From Cohnella luojiensis (GTDB taxonomy: Bacteria; Bacillota; Bacilli; Paenibacillales; Paenibacillaceae): a stretch of 64,000 nt of DNA. Numbering within the stretch: position 1 is the first letter of the stretch; every line of letters begins with the position of its first letter. The stretch spans positions 62,001 through 126,000 of the forward strand of contig NZ_SOMN01000001.1 of assembly GCF_004564235.1 (NCBI RefSeq), given 5' to 3'. Positions 54,709 through 63,918 of this stretch are shown here, one piece after another. A program made the position numbers and the translations under genes. The notes under the pieces were generated by a model that was not told where the DNA came from, made no database searches, and worked only from the letters and a program-made list of their open reading frames with translations.

Positions 54709-54984
54709 ATGAGCTCGTCGGACAAAAATCACATGGACCAGACCGTCAAATTCGACGTCGTGGCCGATCCACATGAAGTATCCGCCCGTGATATTTTGTT
54801 TACCGTGCATGATGCCTTGGTGGAGAAAGAGTATCATCCTATCAATCAGATTGTCGGCTATTTGCTCTCGGGCGATCCCGCCTATATTCCGCGCCACAAC
54901 AACGCTCGAAGTCTGATCCGCAAGAAGGAACGCGACGAATTGATCGAAGAGCTCGTTCGTTTTTACCTTCAGCAGAACCGGTAA
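54709..54984 (+). CDS. ireB: IreB family regulatory phosphoprotein
   Basis: 91 residues. [67 protein letters not shown] blocks are nearly invariant in DUF965/IreB (YrzL). In Enterococcus IreB is a substrate of the PASTA Ser/Thr kinase IreK. ATG 54709 is preferred over GTG 54700 because of AGGTG spacing. First gene of a compact ireB-ruvX-yrzB run. Confidence 0.92.
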   Translation: MSSSDKNHMDQTVKFDVVADPHEVSARDILFTVHDALVEKEYHPINQIVGYLLSGDPAYIPRHNNARSLIRKKERDELIEELVRFYLQQNR

Positions 54985-54987
54985 CCG

Positions 54988-55401
54988 ATGCGCATTATGG
55001 GGTTGGATTACGGGGAAAGACGGATCGGCGTCGCGATGAGCGATTTGTTCGGCTGGACGGCCCAAGGTCTTGAAGTTATCGACCAGAAGATCGTCACCGA
55101 TCCGATGGCGCGCATAGCTGAATTAATCAAACAATACGAAGTCGAGTCGATTGTCGTAGGATTGCCGAAAAACATGAACGGAACCGTCGGTCCAAGTGGT
55201 GAATATTGCATTGCATTCGCGGAAAGCCTTAAGCAAACACTATCCTTACCTGTACAGCTTTGGGATGAAAGGCTGACTACAGTATCGGCGGAACGCGCGT
55301 TGCTCGAAGCAGACGTCAGCAGGCGCAAGCGTAAATTAGTCATCGATAAGATGGCGGCGGCTATATTACTGCAAAGTTATCTTGATTCCATTTCGAAATG
55401 A
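54988..55401 (+). CDS. ruvX: Putative pre-16S rRNA nuclease / Holliday junction resolvase-like
   Basis: 137 residues, RNase H-like YqgF fold. MRIMGLDYGERRIGVAMSD holds the first Asp, VVGLPKNMNG the middle strand, and WDERLTTVSAE plus IDKMAAAILLQSYLD the C-terminal motif. Three bases after ireB; synteny with B. subtilis yrrK. Confidence 0.94.
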   Translation: MRIMGLDYGERRIGVAMSDLFGWTAQGLEVIDQKIVTDPMARIAELIKQYEVESIVVGLPKNMNGTVGPSGEYCIAFAESLKQTLSLPVQLWDERLTTVSAERALLEADVSRRKRKLVIDKMAAAILLQSYLDSISK

Positions 55402-55411
55402 GGGAATAGCC

Positions 55412-55723
55412 ATGACAGATACGATTAACAACAACGACGACAATAACGAAGAAGAAGCGGAAATTATTTACATCCCCGACGACGAAGGCAACGACGAAGC
55501 ATTCGAGGTCATCATGCGGTTTGAGCTTGACGACGGAACGGACCGCAAATATATGATGGTCGTACCGGCCGAAGAGGATGGCGACGAAGAGCAGGAAGTA
55601 TTCGCTTTCCGTTATGACGAAGAGAATGACGAAATCAAGCTCTACCCCATCGAAGATCAAGCGGAATGGGACATGGTCGAGGAAACCTTTAATACCTTGA
55701 TCGGTGAGTTCGATGCCCAATAA
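55412..55723 (+). CDS. DUF1292 protein (YrzB-like), first copy
   Basis: 103 residues, strongly acidic (runs of Glu/Asp). EIIYIPDDEGND and FEVIMRFELDDGTDRKYMMVVP, then EVFAFRYDEENDEIKLYPIEDQAEWDMVEETFNTL. Start ATG 55412 with GAGGG upstream. It follows ruvX as yrzB does in Bacilli. Function unknown. Confidence 0.88.
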   Translation: MTDTINNNDDNNEEEAEIIYIPDDEGNDEAFEVIMRFELDDGTDRKYMMVVPAEEDGDEEQEVFAFRYDEENDEIKLYPIEDQAEWDMVEETFNTLIGEFDAQ

Positions 55724-56006
55724 GCTATCAGACTTGAGACAACAATATGGGGATTCCGTTGAGCTGGTTACGGACGATGGCTCATCGCTAACCTTCCGAA
55801 TCCTTGCAGAACTAACCGTTCAAGGCAGCCAATACGCGATCTTGCAATCGGAATCCATGAAGCAAGAGGATGAGATTGAAGTATTCAAGATCGTCGCCGA
55901 CGACAATGGCGAAGCGCAGCTCGAAACGGTTACGGACGCGGAAGAGTGGGAGCTCGTCGAGGAAGCCTACGATGACTCTCAATTTGGAAATGACGACCAG
56001 CCTTGA
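55713..56006 (+). CDS. DUF1292 protein, second copy
   Basis: 97 residues, overlapping the first copy by 11 bases. VELVTDDGSSLTFRILAELTVQGSQYAILQ and EVFKIVADDNGEAQLETVTDAEEWELVEEAY align with the first copy (FAFRYD.., EWDMVEE). The two are diverged paralogues in tandem; only one DUF1292 gene is usual at this place in B. subtilis. GTG 55704 is an alternative start. Confidence 0.82.
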   Translation: MPNKLSDLRQQYGDSVELVTDDGSSLTFRILAELTVQGSQYAILQSESMKQEDEIEVFKIVADDNGEAQLETVTDAEEWELVEEAYDDSQFGNDDQP

Positions 56007-56017
56007 ATAGGTGGATG

Positions 56018-56041
56018 AAGAGCGGGCGACCGCTCTTTTTT
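56018..56041 (+). terminator. Terminator after the DUF1292 pair
   Basis: AAGAGCGG, GCGA loop, CCGCTCTT and a T-run. Confidence 0.9.
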
Positions 56042-56072
56042 ACGAATTAAGGCTTGCTGGAGGGGAAAAAGA

Positions 56073-57368
56073 GTGGATAGAGATGATGAGCCGACATCAG
56101 GATGGAAATCCATATACGGCAACAAGGTGACCGGGGATGAAGACAATTCAAAGGGCACGAACGAGACGGCGGCGTCTACGGAGACAAGCAGACTCTCTTC
56201 CTATGCGAATGGGCCGGCAAGTCCGACTCGCAACGAAGCGGCGTCAGTCCATAGCACCAAGCAGGAAACTCCGCGCGCGACGACAGTTTCGTCCGATCGC
56301 CGTCGCAAGCCGCGTGTTTTGCTTTGGTCCTTCTTGATCGCTCTCGGAATGGTATTGTCTGTAACCGGCGGACTTTTATTTTATTTATGGAATGGACTGC
56401 GCCCGCCCGCGGCATCCTCTACCCCCGTCCAGATTACGATTAGTTCGGGGATGCGCGCGCAGAAGGTCGCGGATGTGCTTGAACAAAGCGGACTTATTCG
56501 GAGTGCTTTCCTTTTTAGCGGTTGGTTGAAGATCGAAGGCGAAGGCTCGCGATTCCAAGCGGGAGTATATGAGCTGACGCCGGGAATGACCCGCGAACAA
56601 ATCGTGGCCAAGTTGAATAACGGCGATATCGTAGCTGCCGCGACTATTCGGTTTACGATTCCGGAAGGGTTCACGGTCCAACAAATGGCCGCAAGGTTAT
56701 CCGAAACGGCCGGCGTTGATAAAGCTAAGTTCTTGGAAGTTGCGGGAAAACCAGAGCTATTGACCGGATCCATGTGGACCAAGACATTGCCGACCGACAA
56801 TAGTCTGAGGTTCCCGCTTGAGGGATATCTCTTCCCGGAAACCTACGAAATGAAGCGGGGAAGCACGGAAGCCGACATCATCAATAGAATGCTAGCAGAG
56901 CTTGATCACAAGCTCGATCAATTACCCGAAGATTGGCAGAGCACTTTGGAGGAGCGAGGGCTTACCGTCCATCAATTGCTTACGATTGCTTCCTTGGTAG
57001 AGCGCGAAGTCGTGGTCGATGATGAACGGCCGATCGTATCCGGCGTCATACAGAATCGCTTGAAAGAAAAGATGCCGCTGCAGATCGACGCTACGATTCA
57101 ATATTTGCTCGATAAACAGAAGGAACGTCTGCTCGAGGAAGATCTGAAGGTCGAAAGTCCATACAATACTTATTTGAACGCCGGATTGCCGCCTGGACCG
57201 ATCGCCACGCCGAGCTTGAAGTCGATTGAAGCTGCGCTCTATCCAGAGGAATCGGATTACTTTTATTACGTAACCAAGAAAGACGGAACGAACACTCATT
57301 TGTTCGCGGTTACGTACAAGCAGCATCAGAAGAACATACAGCTTAGCGAGAAAAACGTAAAAAAATAA
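56073..57368 (+). CDS. mltG: Endolytic murein transglycosylase
   Basis: 431 residues from GTG 56073 after GGAGGGG. The cytosolic N-terminus is long (~85 residues, Ser/Thr/Arg-rich), followed by one membrane segment (VLLWSFLIALGMVLSVTGGLLFYLW), a LysM-like part (ISSGMRAQKVADVLEQSGLI) and the YceG catalytic domain: FPLEGYLFPETYEM, SLVEREVVVDDERPIVSGVIQNRL with the catalytic Glu, and SPYNTYLNAGLPPGPIATPS. It cuts nascent glycan strands to end their growth. Confidence 0.94.
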   Translation: MDRDDEPTSGWKSIYGNKVTGDEDNSKGTNETAASTETSRLSSYANGPASPTRNEAASVHSTKQETPRATTVSSDRRRKPRVLLWSFLIALGMVLSVTGGLLFYLWNGLRPPAASSTPVQITISSGMRAQKVADVLEQSGLIRSAFLFSGWLKIEGEGSRFQAGVYELTPGMTREQIVAKLNNGDIVAAATIRFTIPEGFTVQQMAARLSETAGVDKAKFLEVAGKPELLTGSMWTKTLPTDNSLRFPLEGYLFPETYEMKRGSTEADIINRMLAELDHKLDQLPEDWQSTLEERGLTVHQLLTIASLVEREVVVDDERPIVSGVIQNRLKEKMPLQIDATIQYLLDKQKERLLEEDLKVESPYNTYLNAGLPPGPIATPSLKSIEAALYPEESDYFYYVTKKDGTNTHLFAVTYKQHQKNIQLSEKNVKK

Positions 57369-57373
57369 TAAAG

Positions 57374-57454
57374 ACGCGTTCGTGAGAACGCGCCCCGACC
57401 CGGCGAGCTTGGCTAGGCTTCCTAACATAGGAGTCTTGCTCAGAACGCCGGGTC
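57374..57454 (+). promoter_or_regulatory. Two hairpins between mltG and trhP1
   Basis: CGCGTTC-GTGA-GAACGCG (57374-57391) probably ends mltG mRNA, though without a T-run. GACCCGGCG (57396-57404) pairs perfectly with CGCCGGGTC (57446-57454), and sits 11 bases before the trhP1 SD. Confidence 0.6.
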
Positions 57455-57479
57455 GAAGACTTCCCGGAGGTGTATTCCC

Positions 57480-58415
57480 ATTTCTGCCGTTATTCCAGAG
57501 TTGCAAATCTCCGTTGGTTCCATCGAGCAAATGGAACGATATATTAATGCCGGCGCAACGGCGGTATTGATCGGCGAATCCCGTTATGGTATGAGGCAAC
57601 CAGGTGAAATCGGTGCCGATCACATAAAGGAAGCGGTCACCGCGGCCCATCGGCTAGGAGCTAAAGCATACGTGAACATGAATAAACTGTACCGTAACGA
57701 TGAGCTTGGTTCTCTACCTGAATACTTAACCTTGGTTAAGGATGCTGAAGCCGATGCTATCGTTTTCGGGGACCCGGCCGTATTAATGAACTTAAGGCAG
57801 TATGCACCGGAACTGAAATGGTTCTGGAATGCCGAGATGACAGGCACGAACTCAAGCGCCGCTGCCTACTGGGGACGTCGAGGGGCTGCCCGCGCGGTCC
57901 TTGCGAGAGAGCTGAACGAGGAAGAGATCGCTGATTTGAAGAGCAAAGCGGAAATGGAAATCCAAATCCAAGCGCACGGGATGACCAATATTTATCATTC
58001 GCATCGCAATCTCATTCAAAGTTATTTAGAACATCTTGGACGCGAGGCTACGTTAGTTCGTAAAGGGGCGGATCAAGGGTTATTCCTCGTCGAAGCGGAA
58101 CGTCCTGACGAGAAATTTCCCGTATACGAGGATGACAACGGCACCCACGTCATGAGCCCGGACGACATATGCTTGTTGGAAGCGTTGCCGGAGCTTATCG
58201 CCGCGGGAGTGGATAGTTTATTTGTTGAACCCCTGCTGAAATCGGATGCTTATAATGAAACCGTGCTGAAGAGTTACAGACAGGCTTTGGATCTCTGGCA
58301 GCGGAAACACGACGAGTACGTTTTCAATAACCAATGGCTGACCGCGATACGGAAGTTGCAAAATCCCGATAGGGAGCTTGGATTCGGCTTCCTTTATAAG
58401 GAACAAGTTTATTAA
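57480..58415 (+). CDS. trhP1: Peptidase U32-like tRNA hydroxylation protein P1 (YrrN type), apparent ATT start
   Basis: 311 residues if translated from ATT 57480. The conserved N-terminus (VIPELQISVGSIEQMERYINAGATAVLIGESRYGMR) begins before the first usable TTG (57501), and GGAGGT at 57466-57471 is 8 bases before the ATT, whereas TTG 57501 has no SD. The U32 family YrrN/TrhP1 works with TrhP2 in prephenate-dependent hydroxylation of tRNA U34 in B. subtilis. Later blocks GAKAYVNMNKLYRNDEL and MEIQIQAHGMTNIYHSHRNLI fit. Confidence 0.85.
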   Translation: MSAVIPELQISVGSIEQMERYINAGATAVLIGESRYGMRQPGEIGADHIKEAVTAAHRLGAKAYVNMNKLYRNDELGSLPEYLTLVKDAEADAIVFGDPAVLMNLRQYAPELKWFWNAEMTGTNSSAAAYWGRRGAARAVLARELNEEEIADLKSKAEMEIQIQAHGMTNIYHSHRNLIQSYLEHLGREATLVRKGADQGLFLVEAERPDEKFPVYEDDNGTHVMSPDDICLLEALPELIAAGVDSLFVEPLLKSDAYNETVLKSYRQALDLWQRKHDEYVFNNQWLTAIRKLQNPDRELGFGFLYKEQVY

Positions 58416-58440
58416 TGAAGAATGCAAGGAGGGCTTGAGG

Positions 58441-59700
58441 ATGAGCCAATCTCTCATACAGGATCAACCCCGAATGAGCGGTAAACGGCAGAGGCTGACG
58501 AAGCCGGAGTTATTGGCGCCGGCAGGAAGTTTGGAAAAGTTGAAATTTGCCGTCCACTATGGCGCGGATGCCGTATATATCGGAGGCCAGAAATACGGGC
58601 TGCGGTCTAACGCGGATAATTTCAGTTTCGAGGAAATGCGCGAAGGCGTGCAATTCGCCGCGAAGTACGGCGCCAAAGTATTCGTCGCGACGAATATTTA
58701 CGCGCATCAAGAGGATTTAGACGGCGTGGAGGAATATCTCAAACAGCTTGAGGACGCGGGAATCGCGGCTATCATAGCTGCGGATCCTGCCATCGTGGAA
58801 ACCGCGCAGCGGGTGGCTCCTAAACTCGAGGTACATCTCAGCACCCAGCAATCGACGATGAATTGGCAAGCCGTGCAATTCTGGAAAGAAGAAGGCTTGC
58901 CTCGCGTCGTGCTTGCCCGGGAAACGACGATGGAAGAAATTCGCGAGATGAAATCACGCGTGGATATTGAACTCGAGGTATTCATCCACGGCGCGATGTG
59001 CTCTTCCGTCTCGGGCCGTTGCGTTCTCTCCAATCATTTTACGGATCGCGACTCCAATCGCGGCGGCTGCTGCCAATCTTGCCGATGGAAATACGATCTG
59101 CACGCGGATGAGCAATCCGTTATGGAACCGGGGCAAAACCCTTTCACGATGAGCTCCAAGGACTTGTGCATGATCCAGCATATTCCCGATCTAATCGAAG
59201 CTGGAGTAGATAGCTTTAAGATCGAGGGCAGGATGAAGAGCATCCATTACGTGGCATCGGTCGTAAATGTGTACAGACAAGCTATCGATGCTTATATGGC
59301 GGATCCGGAAGGTTATCAGCTACGACCCGAGTGGGTAGAAGACATCGGAAAAGCAGCCAACAGGCCGCTCAATACCGGCTTCTTCTATGCGGTACCCGGG
59401 GCGGAGGAGCATATCTACGAAGCGGAAGAAAAGCCTGCTCCTTATGATTTTGCCGCTATCGTGACGGACTATGACGAGACGACTGGAATTGCGACCGTTC
59501 AACAACGCAGTCCTTTCCGCCCAGGCATGCAAGTGGAGTTCTTCGGGCCGGGGGGCAGACAGTTCGTTCAGCAACTAGGAGAAATAACGGATGCGGCAGG
59601 TAATCCCCTTGAGGCAGCGCGGCATCCGCTGCAAAAAGTTCTCGTAAAAACGGATCACCCCGTTTCTCCGTTGGACTTAATGCGTAAGCGTCTGTCCTAA
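58441..59700 (+). CDS. trhP2: Peptidase U32-like tRNA hydroxylation protein P2 (YrrO type)
   Basis: 419 residues from ATG 58441 after AAGGAGGG. KPELLAPAGSLEKLKFAVHYGADAVYIGG, VHLSTQQSTMNWQAVQFW and the U32 signature ELEVFIHGAMCSSVSGRCVLSNH with the Cys-rich cluster GGCCQSCRW, which likely binds an Fe-S cluster, and FKIEGRMKS. With TrhP1 it makes 5-hydroxyuridine at tRNA position 34; the usual methyltransferase partner gene trmR (yrrM) is missing beside them. Confidence 0.92.
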   Translation: MSQSLIQDQPRMSGKRQRLTKPELLAPAGSLEKLKFAVHYGADAVYIGGQKYGLRSNADNFSFEEMREGVQFAAKYGAKVFVATNIYAHQEDLDGVEEYLKQLEDAGIAAIIAADPAIVETAQRVAPKLEVHLSTQQSTMNWQAVQFWKEEGLPRVVLARETTMEEIREMKSRVDIELEVFIHGAMCSSVSGRCVLSNHFTDRDSNRGGCCQSCRWKYDLHADEQSVMEPGQNPFTMSSKDLCMIQHIPDLIEAGVDSFKIEGRMKSIHYVASVVNVYRQAIDAYMADPEGYQLRPEWVEDIGKAANRPLNTGFFYAVPGAEEHIYEAEEKPAPYDFAAIVTDYDETTGIATVQQRSPFRPGMQVEFFGPGGRQFVQQLGEITDAAGNPLEAARHPLQKVLVKTDHPVSPLDLMRKRLS

Positions 59701-59728
59701 TGTTTTTCGTTCAACAAAAGAAATTATG

Positions 59729-59818
59729 AAAAAGACTTGTCGAAATCTCTCGAATAAGTAATACTTGGCACCCAAGGAGCCGATATATACTTAAGGGACA
59801 TTTTGGCAAGTCTTTTTT
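59729..59818 (+). terminator. Probable terminator of trhP2
   Basis: AAAAAGACTTG (59729-59739) pairs perfectly with CAAGTCTTTTT (59807-59817) across a 67-base loop; the right arm runs into T. The loop contains the sigma-D-like promoter of the next gene. Confidence 0.55.
59759..59786 (+). promoter_or_regulatory. Sigma-D-type (motility) promoter of the chemoreceptor gene
   Basis: TAAT, 16-base spacer, GCCGATAT; the -10 equals the Bacillus sigma-D consensus exactly and the -35 differs by one base from TAAA. Confidence 0.7.
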
Positions 59819-59865
59819 ACTGCCGCTAGTCAGTGGTCACTACATAGGTTGGAGGGTTATAACAG

Positions 59866-61980
59866 ATGAATAAGTCGTGGCGTGAGAAGTTGGGAACAGA
59901 AGGTTTGAAGAAAGCAACAAAAAGTGTAAGCGGTTTATCTAAGCGAGTCGGTGACCAGTTCAAGGGGACGAAGATCGAGAATCCGATACGCTCTGTAGGC
60001 ATGAAGTTGTTTTTGCTGATTTTTTGCAGCATATTAGCTTGCGTCCTATCGCTAGGTTGGTTTTCGTATTCTAAGTCCAGTTCGATCATACAGAAGAAGG
60101 TAGCCGACTCCAGCAGCCAGACCGCACAGCAGACCGCGGGAAAAATAGCGTTGCTCCTCGACGGTTACGAACGTCAATCCTTGCAATTCATAACGGACAG
60201 CACTTTTGTTAGTTTGTTAAGCGCGTTAGCGATTACGAATGATGATTACGAGGTCTTCGACACGGCACGTCAGCTAACGGAAAAGCTAAGCAGCATAGCC
60301 ATGGCCGATTCCAGCTATGAATCTATCTCGCTAATCCCCGTGAATAACGATGGGCAATTCATGACGACGGGCAGCTCGATCGTCAAGGAAGGCCTCATGG
60401 ATTTGCCTTTCCTGAAAGTCATCGAAGAAGCGAACGGCAAAGCGGTATGGAATCCAACCATGGCTGCCGGTCTTGACGGTAGCCGGAGTACCCCTACTTT
60501 TTCATTGGGAAGAATGTTGAACCAAGGAAAACCCTATTACTTGATTCTTGAAATCAAATCTAAAATCTTGGAAGAACAGATGAAAACGGTAAACTTCGGA
60601 GAGGGAAGTTCAGCCTATATCGTTGCTACTGACGGCACGACAGTTTACGGACCGGATATTAAAGAATTCGGTTCCAAGTACAAATATGAGCTTCCTGGCG
60701 AAGAAGGTTCCGCAACGATAAGCGTGGATGGAACCAAGACGTTGTCCTCGGCAGGGGTAATGGAAACGAACCAATGGAAGTTGATCGGTAACATCCCCGT
60801 TTCCGCTCTCGTTAAAGATGCTAAGGCGATCAGCAACCTGACTTGGTTGATGTCGTTAATAGCCGCGCTAATCGCCGGGGGAATCGGTCTTATCGTGATG
60901 TTGTCGGTCGGCAAGCCGCTCGCCCAATTGAGGACGCTGATGAACGAAGGGGAAAGAGGAAATCTGACCGTTCGTTCCACTATCCGCAAAAAAGACGAAA
61001 TCGGCCAAGTGTCGGATAGCTTCAACCGGATGATGGAAGAGATCACCGGTCTCGTTCGCCAGACGAACCTCTCGGCTCAAGAAGTGTTGGATACGGCGTC
61101 TTCGTTGACCGAATCCTCTCGCAAAACGGCCGGAGCCGCCAAGGAGATTGCCGTCGCAACCGAAGAAATCGCGAACGGCGCGACCAACCTTGCGGTCGAA
61201 TCGGAGAAGGGCACGGATCTGACGATACAGATCGGCGCCCAAGTCCAATCCGTTATCGATTCCAATGTCGAGATGGGCCAATCGGCTAATGAAGTCGAAG
61301 AAGCCGGTCGCAAAGGTACGATCTACATGGGAAGCTTAATCGAGAAGACTGGCCAAACGGAAGAAATGACTCGCTCCATGGTAGAGAAAGTCGATAAGCT
61401 TAAAGAGAGCACGCGTTCAATCCGTAAGATCTTGGACGTACTAGGCAATATGACAAAACAGACGAATATCTTGTCATTGAATGCCACGATCGAGGCCGCC
61501 AGGGCGGGCGCTGCCGGCAAAGGTTTCATGGTCGTAGCCGACGAAATACGCAAGCTAGCCGATCAGTCGCGCGAATCAATCGGCGTCGTGGGCGGTATCG
61601 TAGAGAAGATCCAACACGAGATTGACGAGACGGTAACCGTTTTGTCGGACGCGTATCCGATCTTCCAGGAGCAGATCGATTCCGTTCGCGAAGCGAATCA
61701 GATCTTCATTACCGTTCAGGATAACATGGGCAGCTTCGTAGATCGATTAGAGTCGGCAACCGATTCGGTTCGCCATCTGGAGGACGCGCAATCGACATTA
61801 TCGCTCGCGATGAGCAATGTCAGCGCCGTTGCCCAGGAAGCATCCGCAACCTCCGAGCAAGTCGCATCGCTCAGCAACGAGCAATTGAACATCAGCGATG
61901 GATTAGTTCAATTGTCCAATCGCCTGGAAGCCGTATCCGGCCAGCTGCGCGAATCGCTGAGCAGATTTACAGTAGCATAA
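59866..61980 (+). CDS. Methyl-accepting chemotaxis protein
   Basis: 704 residues. Cytosolic basic start, membrane segment 1 (~48-68), an extracellular Cache sensor (~70-310), membrane segment 2 ([22 protein letters not shown]), HAMP ([20 protein letters not shown]), and an MCP signalling domain with the hairpin tip [33 protein letters not shown]. It relays ligand binding to CheA/CheW. SD TGGAGGG. Ligand unknown. Confidence 0.93.
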   Translation: MNKSWREKLGTEGLKKATKSVSGLSKRVGDQFKGTKIENPIRSVGMKLFLLIFCSILACVLSLGWFSYSKSSSIIQKKVADSSSQTAQQTAGKIALLLDGYERQSLQFITDSTFVSLLSALAITNDDYEVFDTARQLTEKLSSIAMADSSYESISLIPVNNDGQFMTTGSSIVKEGLMDLPFLKVIEEANGKAVWNPTMAAGLDGSRSTPTFSLGRMLNQGKPYYLILEIKSKILEEQMKTVNFGEGSSAYIVATDGTTVYGPDIKEFGSKYKYELPGEEGSATISVDGTKTLSSAGVMETNQWKLIGNIPVSALVKDAKAISNLTWLMSLIAALIAGGIGLIVMLSVGKPLAQLRTLMNEGERGNLTVRSTIRKKDEIGQVSDSFNRMMEEITGLVRQTNLSAQEVLDTASSLTESSRKTAGAAKEIAVATEEIANGATNLAVESEKGTDLTIQIGAQVQSVIDSNVEMGQSANEVEEAGRKGTIYMGSLIEKTGQTEEMTRSMVEKVDKLKESTRSIRKILDVLGNMTKQTNILSLNATIEAARAGAAGKGFMVVADEIRKLADQSRESIGVVGGIVEKIQHEIDETVTVLSDAYPIFQEQIDSVREANQIFITVQDNMGSFVDRLESATDSVRHLEDAQSTLSLAMSNVSAVAQEASATSEQVASLSNEQLNISDGLVQLSNRLEAVSGQLRESLSRFTVA

Positions 61981-61995
61981 TAGAATACCGACTAG

Positions 61996-62025
61996 ACAGG
62001 CAGGGAAAATCCTTGCCTGTTTTTT
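61996..62025 (+). terminator. Terminator of the chemoreceptor gene
   Basis: ACAGGCA.GG / CC.TGCCTGT stem followed by six T. Confidence 0.87.
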
Positions 62026-62082
62026 ATCTTTTCCGCAAATTGGAAATAATAGAGGAAAGCCGGAGAAGAGAAGGGAATATTC

Positions 62083-63918
62083 ATGAAACGGGATTGGGCG
62101 ATGAGAGGATTTCATTTGCTGCTGTTATTCGCTGTTATATTCGGAATTGAAGGGGCTAAATTGGCTTGGCTGCAATTCGGCTTCGGCGGATCGCATACGG
62201 CTAGCGGCTCGTTGAAGATGAGCGCCATGCTTCAGCGTTCCGATTCTCTTGTGTTGGATACCGGTCGCGGACAATTCATGGATCGCAAGGGACGGTTGTT
62301 GACGGGCGGCACGGTGCAAAGCTTGGCGGCATTTCCCGATAACGGGATGCCAAGAGGCACGGAGCAGGATGTACGGCTATTGGCGGATAGCCTTGATGTG
62401 GAACCGAAGAAATTGGAGCATTGGTTAGCGCAACTGCGAGAGCCTGAAGCATGGAAAGGAAACCATTCCGCGCGTGCGCTAGGTCTAACCAAGGATCAAA
62501 TCCTGATTGCGAAACAAACCGATCTGCTCGGCGTGGCGGTGCTTCCTTTCCTGAACCGTTATCCTGCGGAGGTTACTCCTCTTCATGCGATAGGTTATCT
62601 CTCTCAGCATCCCGATCAAGTACGCAAGGTTTATGGGGAGCAAGTGTCACACCATCATATGAGCATAACCAATCCGATCGGGGGGGCGGGTTTGGAGAAG
62701 TCGATGGATCGTTTACTGCAGGGAATAGCCCCTACCACGGTAAAGCAAGTTACCGATGCGGCTAGACGCCCGCTGGAAGGTCTGGGGCTTCGCGTAACCG
62801 CTCCCGACAATCCCCATTTCCCTTTGCAAGTGACGACAACACTGGACTTGGACCTGCAACGCGTCGTAGAGAATGTAATGGAGAAATACGGAATCAAGAA
62901 AGGAGCGGCTGTCATACTGGACGCGGCTAATGCGGATATCTTGGCCATGGTGTCGCTTCCTAAGCTGGATCCTTATCATATAGGAGCGACTGGGACGGAC
63001 GAACGCAATCATGCGCTTGTTGCGGCTCCTCCGGGATCCGTGTTTAAAACGGTGACGTTAGCCGCTGCTCTAGAGTCGGGCGTGACGACTTGGCATGAAA
63101 TTTTCCATTGCGACGGTCACTATGGTAAGTACGGTTTGAAATGCTGGAAGGAAGGAGGGCACGGCAATCTGACTTTGGAGCAGGCTTATGCCGAATCGTG
63201 CAACGTTGCATTCGCTGGATTGGCGGAGCGAATGGACCCGGCTTGGCTGCAGATCACGGCGGAAAAAATGGGGCTTGGCAGGCAAATCGGCTGGCATACG
63301 GAAAGCTTCGTCGACGGTAAGCCGATAAGGTTGCTGGGCGAGGAACAATCAGGGTCGATCTTCTCGAGCAAGGAAGCAGCCAAGGATGGAGGGGTAAGAA
63401 CCGGTACGGGCATTGGACAACGGGATGTACGAGCAACTCCTCTGCAGTTAGCTAATATGGCCGTTACGATCTTGCATAGCGGACACGTATTCGCGCCTCG
63501 TCTCGTGAAAGAGATTCGTTATGCGGATGGCACAATATTAGCTTCGATGCGGAATCAATCCGCGAAATCCAAATACGGTCAGATCGAACCGCAGACGGCA
63601 AAAAGGCTAAGGCAAAGCATGCGGTCCGTCGTGACGGAAGGAACGGCGGCGAACGCTCTGAATGGAGCGGCTTGGCCTCTTGCGGGGAAGTCCGGAACGG
63701 CCGAGCTTGCGGGCAAGCAAAAAGCCCGTAACGACCAATGGTTCGTCGGTTACGGGCCTGCAGAGGAAAAACCGCGTTACGCCGTCGCCGTGCTGATCGA
63801 GGATCAACCGGCCGGATTGCGCAACCGCGGGGCGACATTATTCGGAGCGATTATGGACGGTCTTCGCCTTCAGGAATTAAAGAGTCGGCGGGCTGCGGAG
63901 CAAAAGGCGCAACGGTGA
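62083..63918 (+). CDS. Penicillin-binding transpeptidase (class B, PbpI/YrrR-like)
   Basis: 611 residues. One N-terminal membrane segment (FHLLLLFAVIFGIEGAKLAW), a dimerisation-like region, then the transpeptidase domain: PPGSVFK (SxxK with nucleophile Ser), ESCNVAF (SxN), and GKSGTAEL (KSGT). It cross-links peptidoglycan stems outside the membrane. The position after trhP2 resembles B. subtilis yrrR (PbpI), a sporulation-linked PBP; assignment by synteny is inference. Start ATG 62083. Confidence 0.88.
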   Translation: MKRDWAMRGFHLLLLFAVIFGIEGAKLAWLQFGFGGSHTASGSLKMSAMLQRSDSLVLDTGRGQFMDRKGRLLTGGTVQSLAAFPDNGMPRGTEQDVRLLADSLDVEPKKLEHWLAQLREPEAWKGNHSARALGLTKDQILIAKQTDLLGVAVLPFLNRYPAEVTPLHAIGYLSQHPDQVRKVYGEQVSHHHMSITNPIGGAGLEKSMDRLLQGIAPTTVKQVTDAARRPLEGLGLRVTAPDNPHFPLQVTTTLDLDLQRVVENVMEKYGIKKGAAVILDAANADILAMVSLPKLDPYHIGATGTDERNHALVAAPPGSVFKTVTLAAALESGVTTWHEIFHCDGHYGKYGLKCWKEGGHGNLTLEQAYAESCNVAFAGLAERMDPAWLQITAEKMGLGRQIGWHTESFVDGKPIRLLGEEQSGSIFSSKEAAKDGGVRTGTGIGQRDVRATPLQLANMAVTILHSGHVFAPRLVKEIRYADGTILASMRNQSAKSKYGQIEPQTAKRLRQSMRSVVTEGTAANALNGAAWPLAGKSGTAELAGKQKARNDQWFVGYGPAEEKPRYAVAVLIEDQPAGLRNRGATLFGAIMDGLRLQELKSRRAAEQKAQR

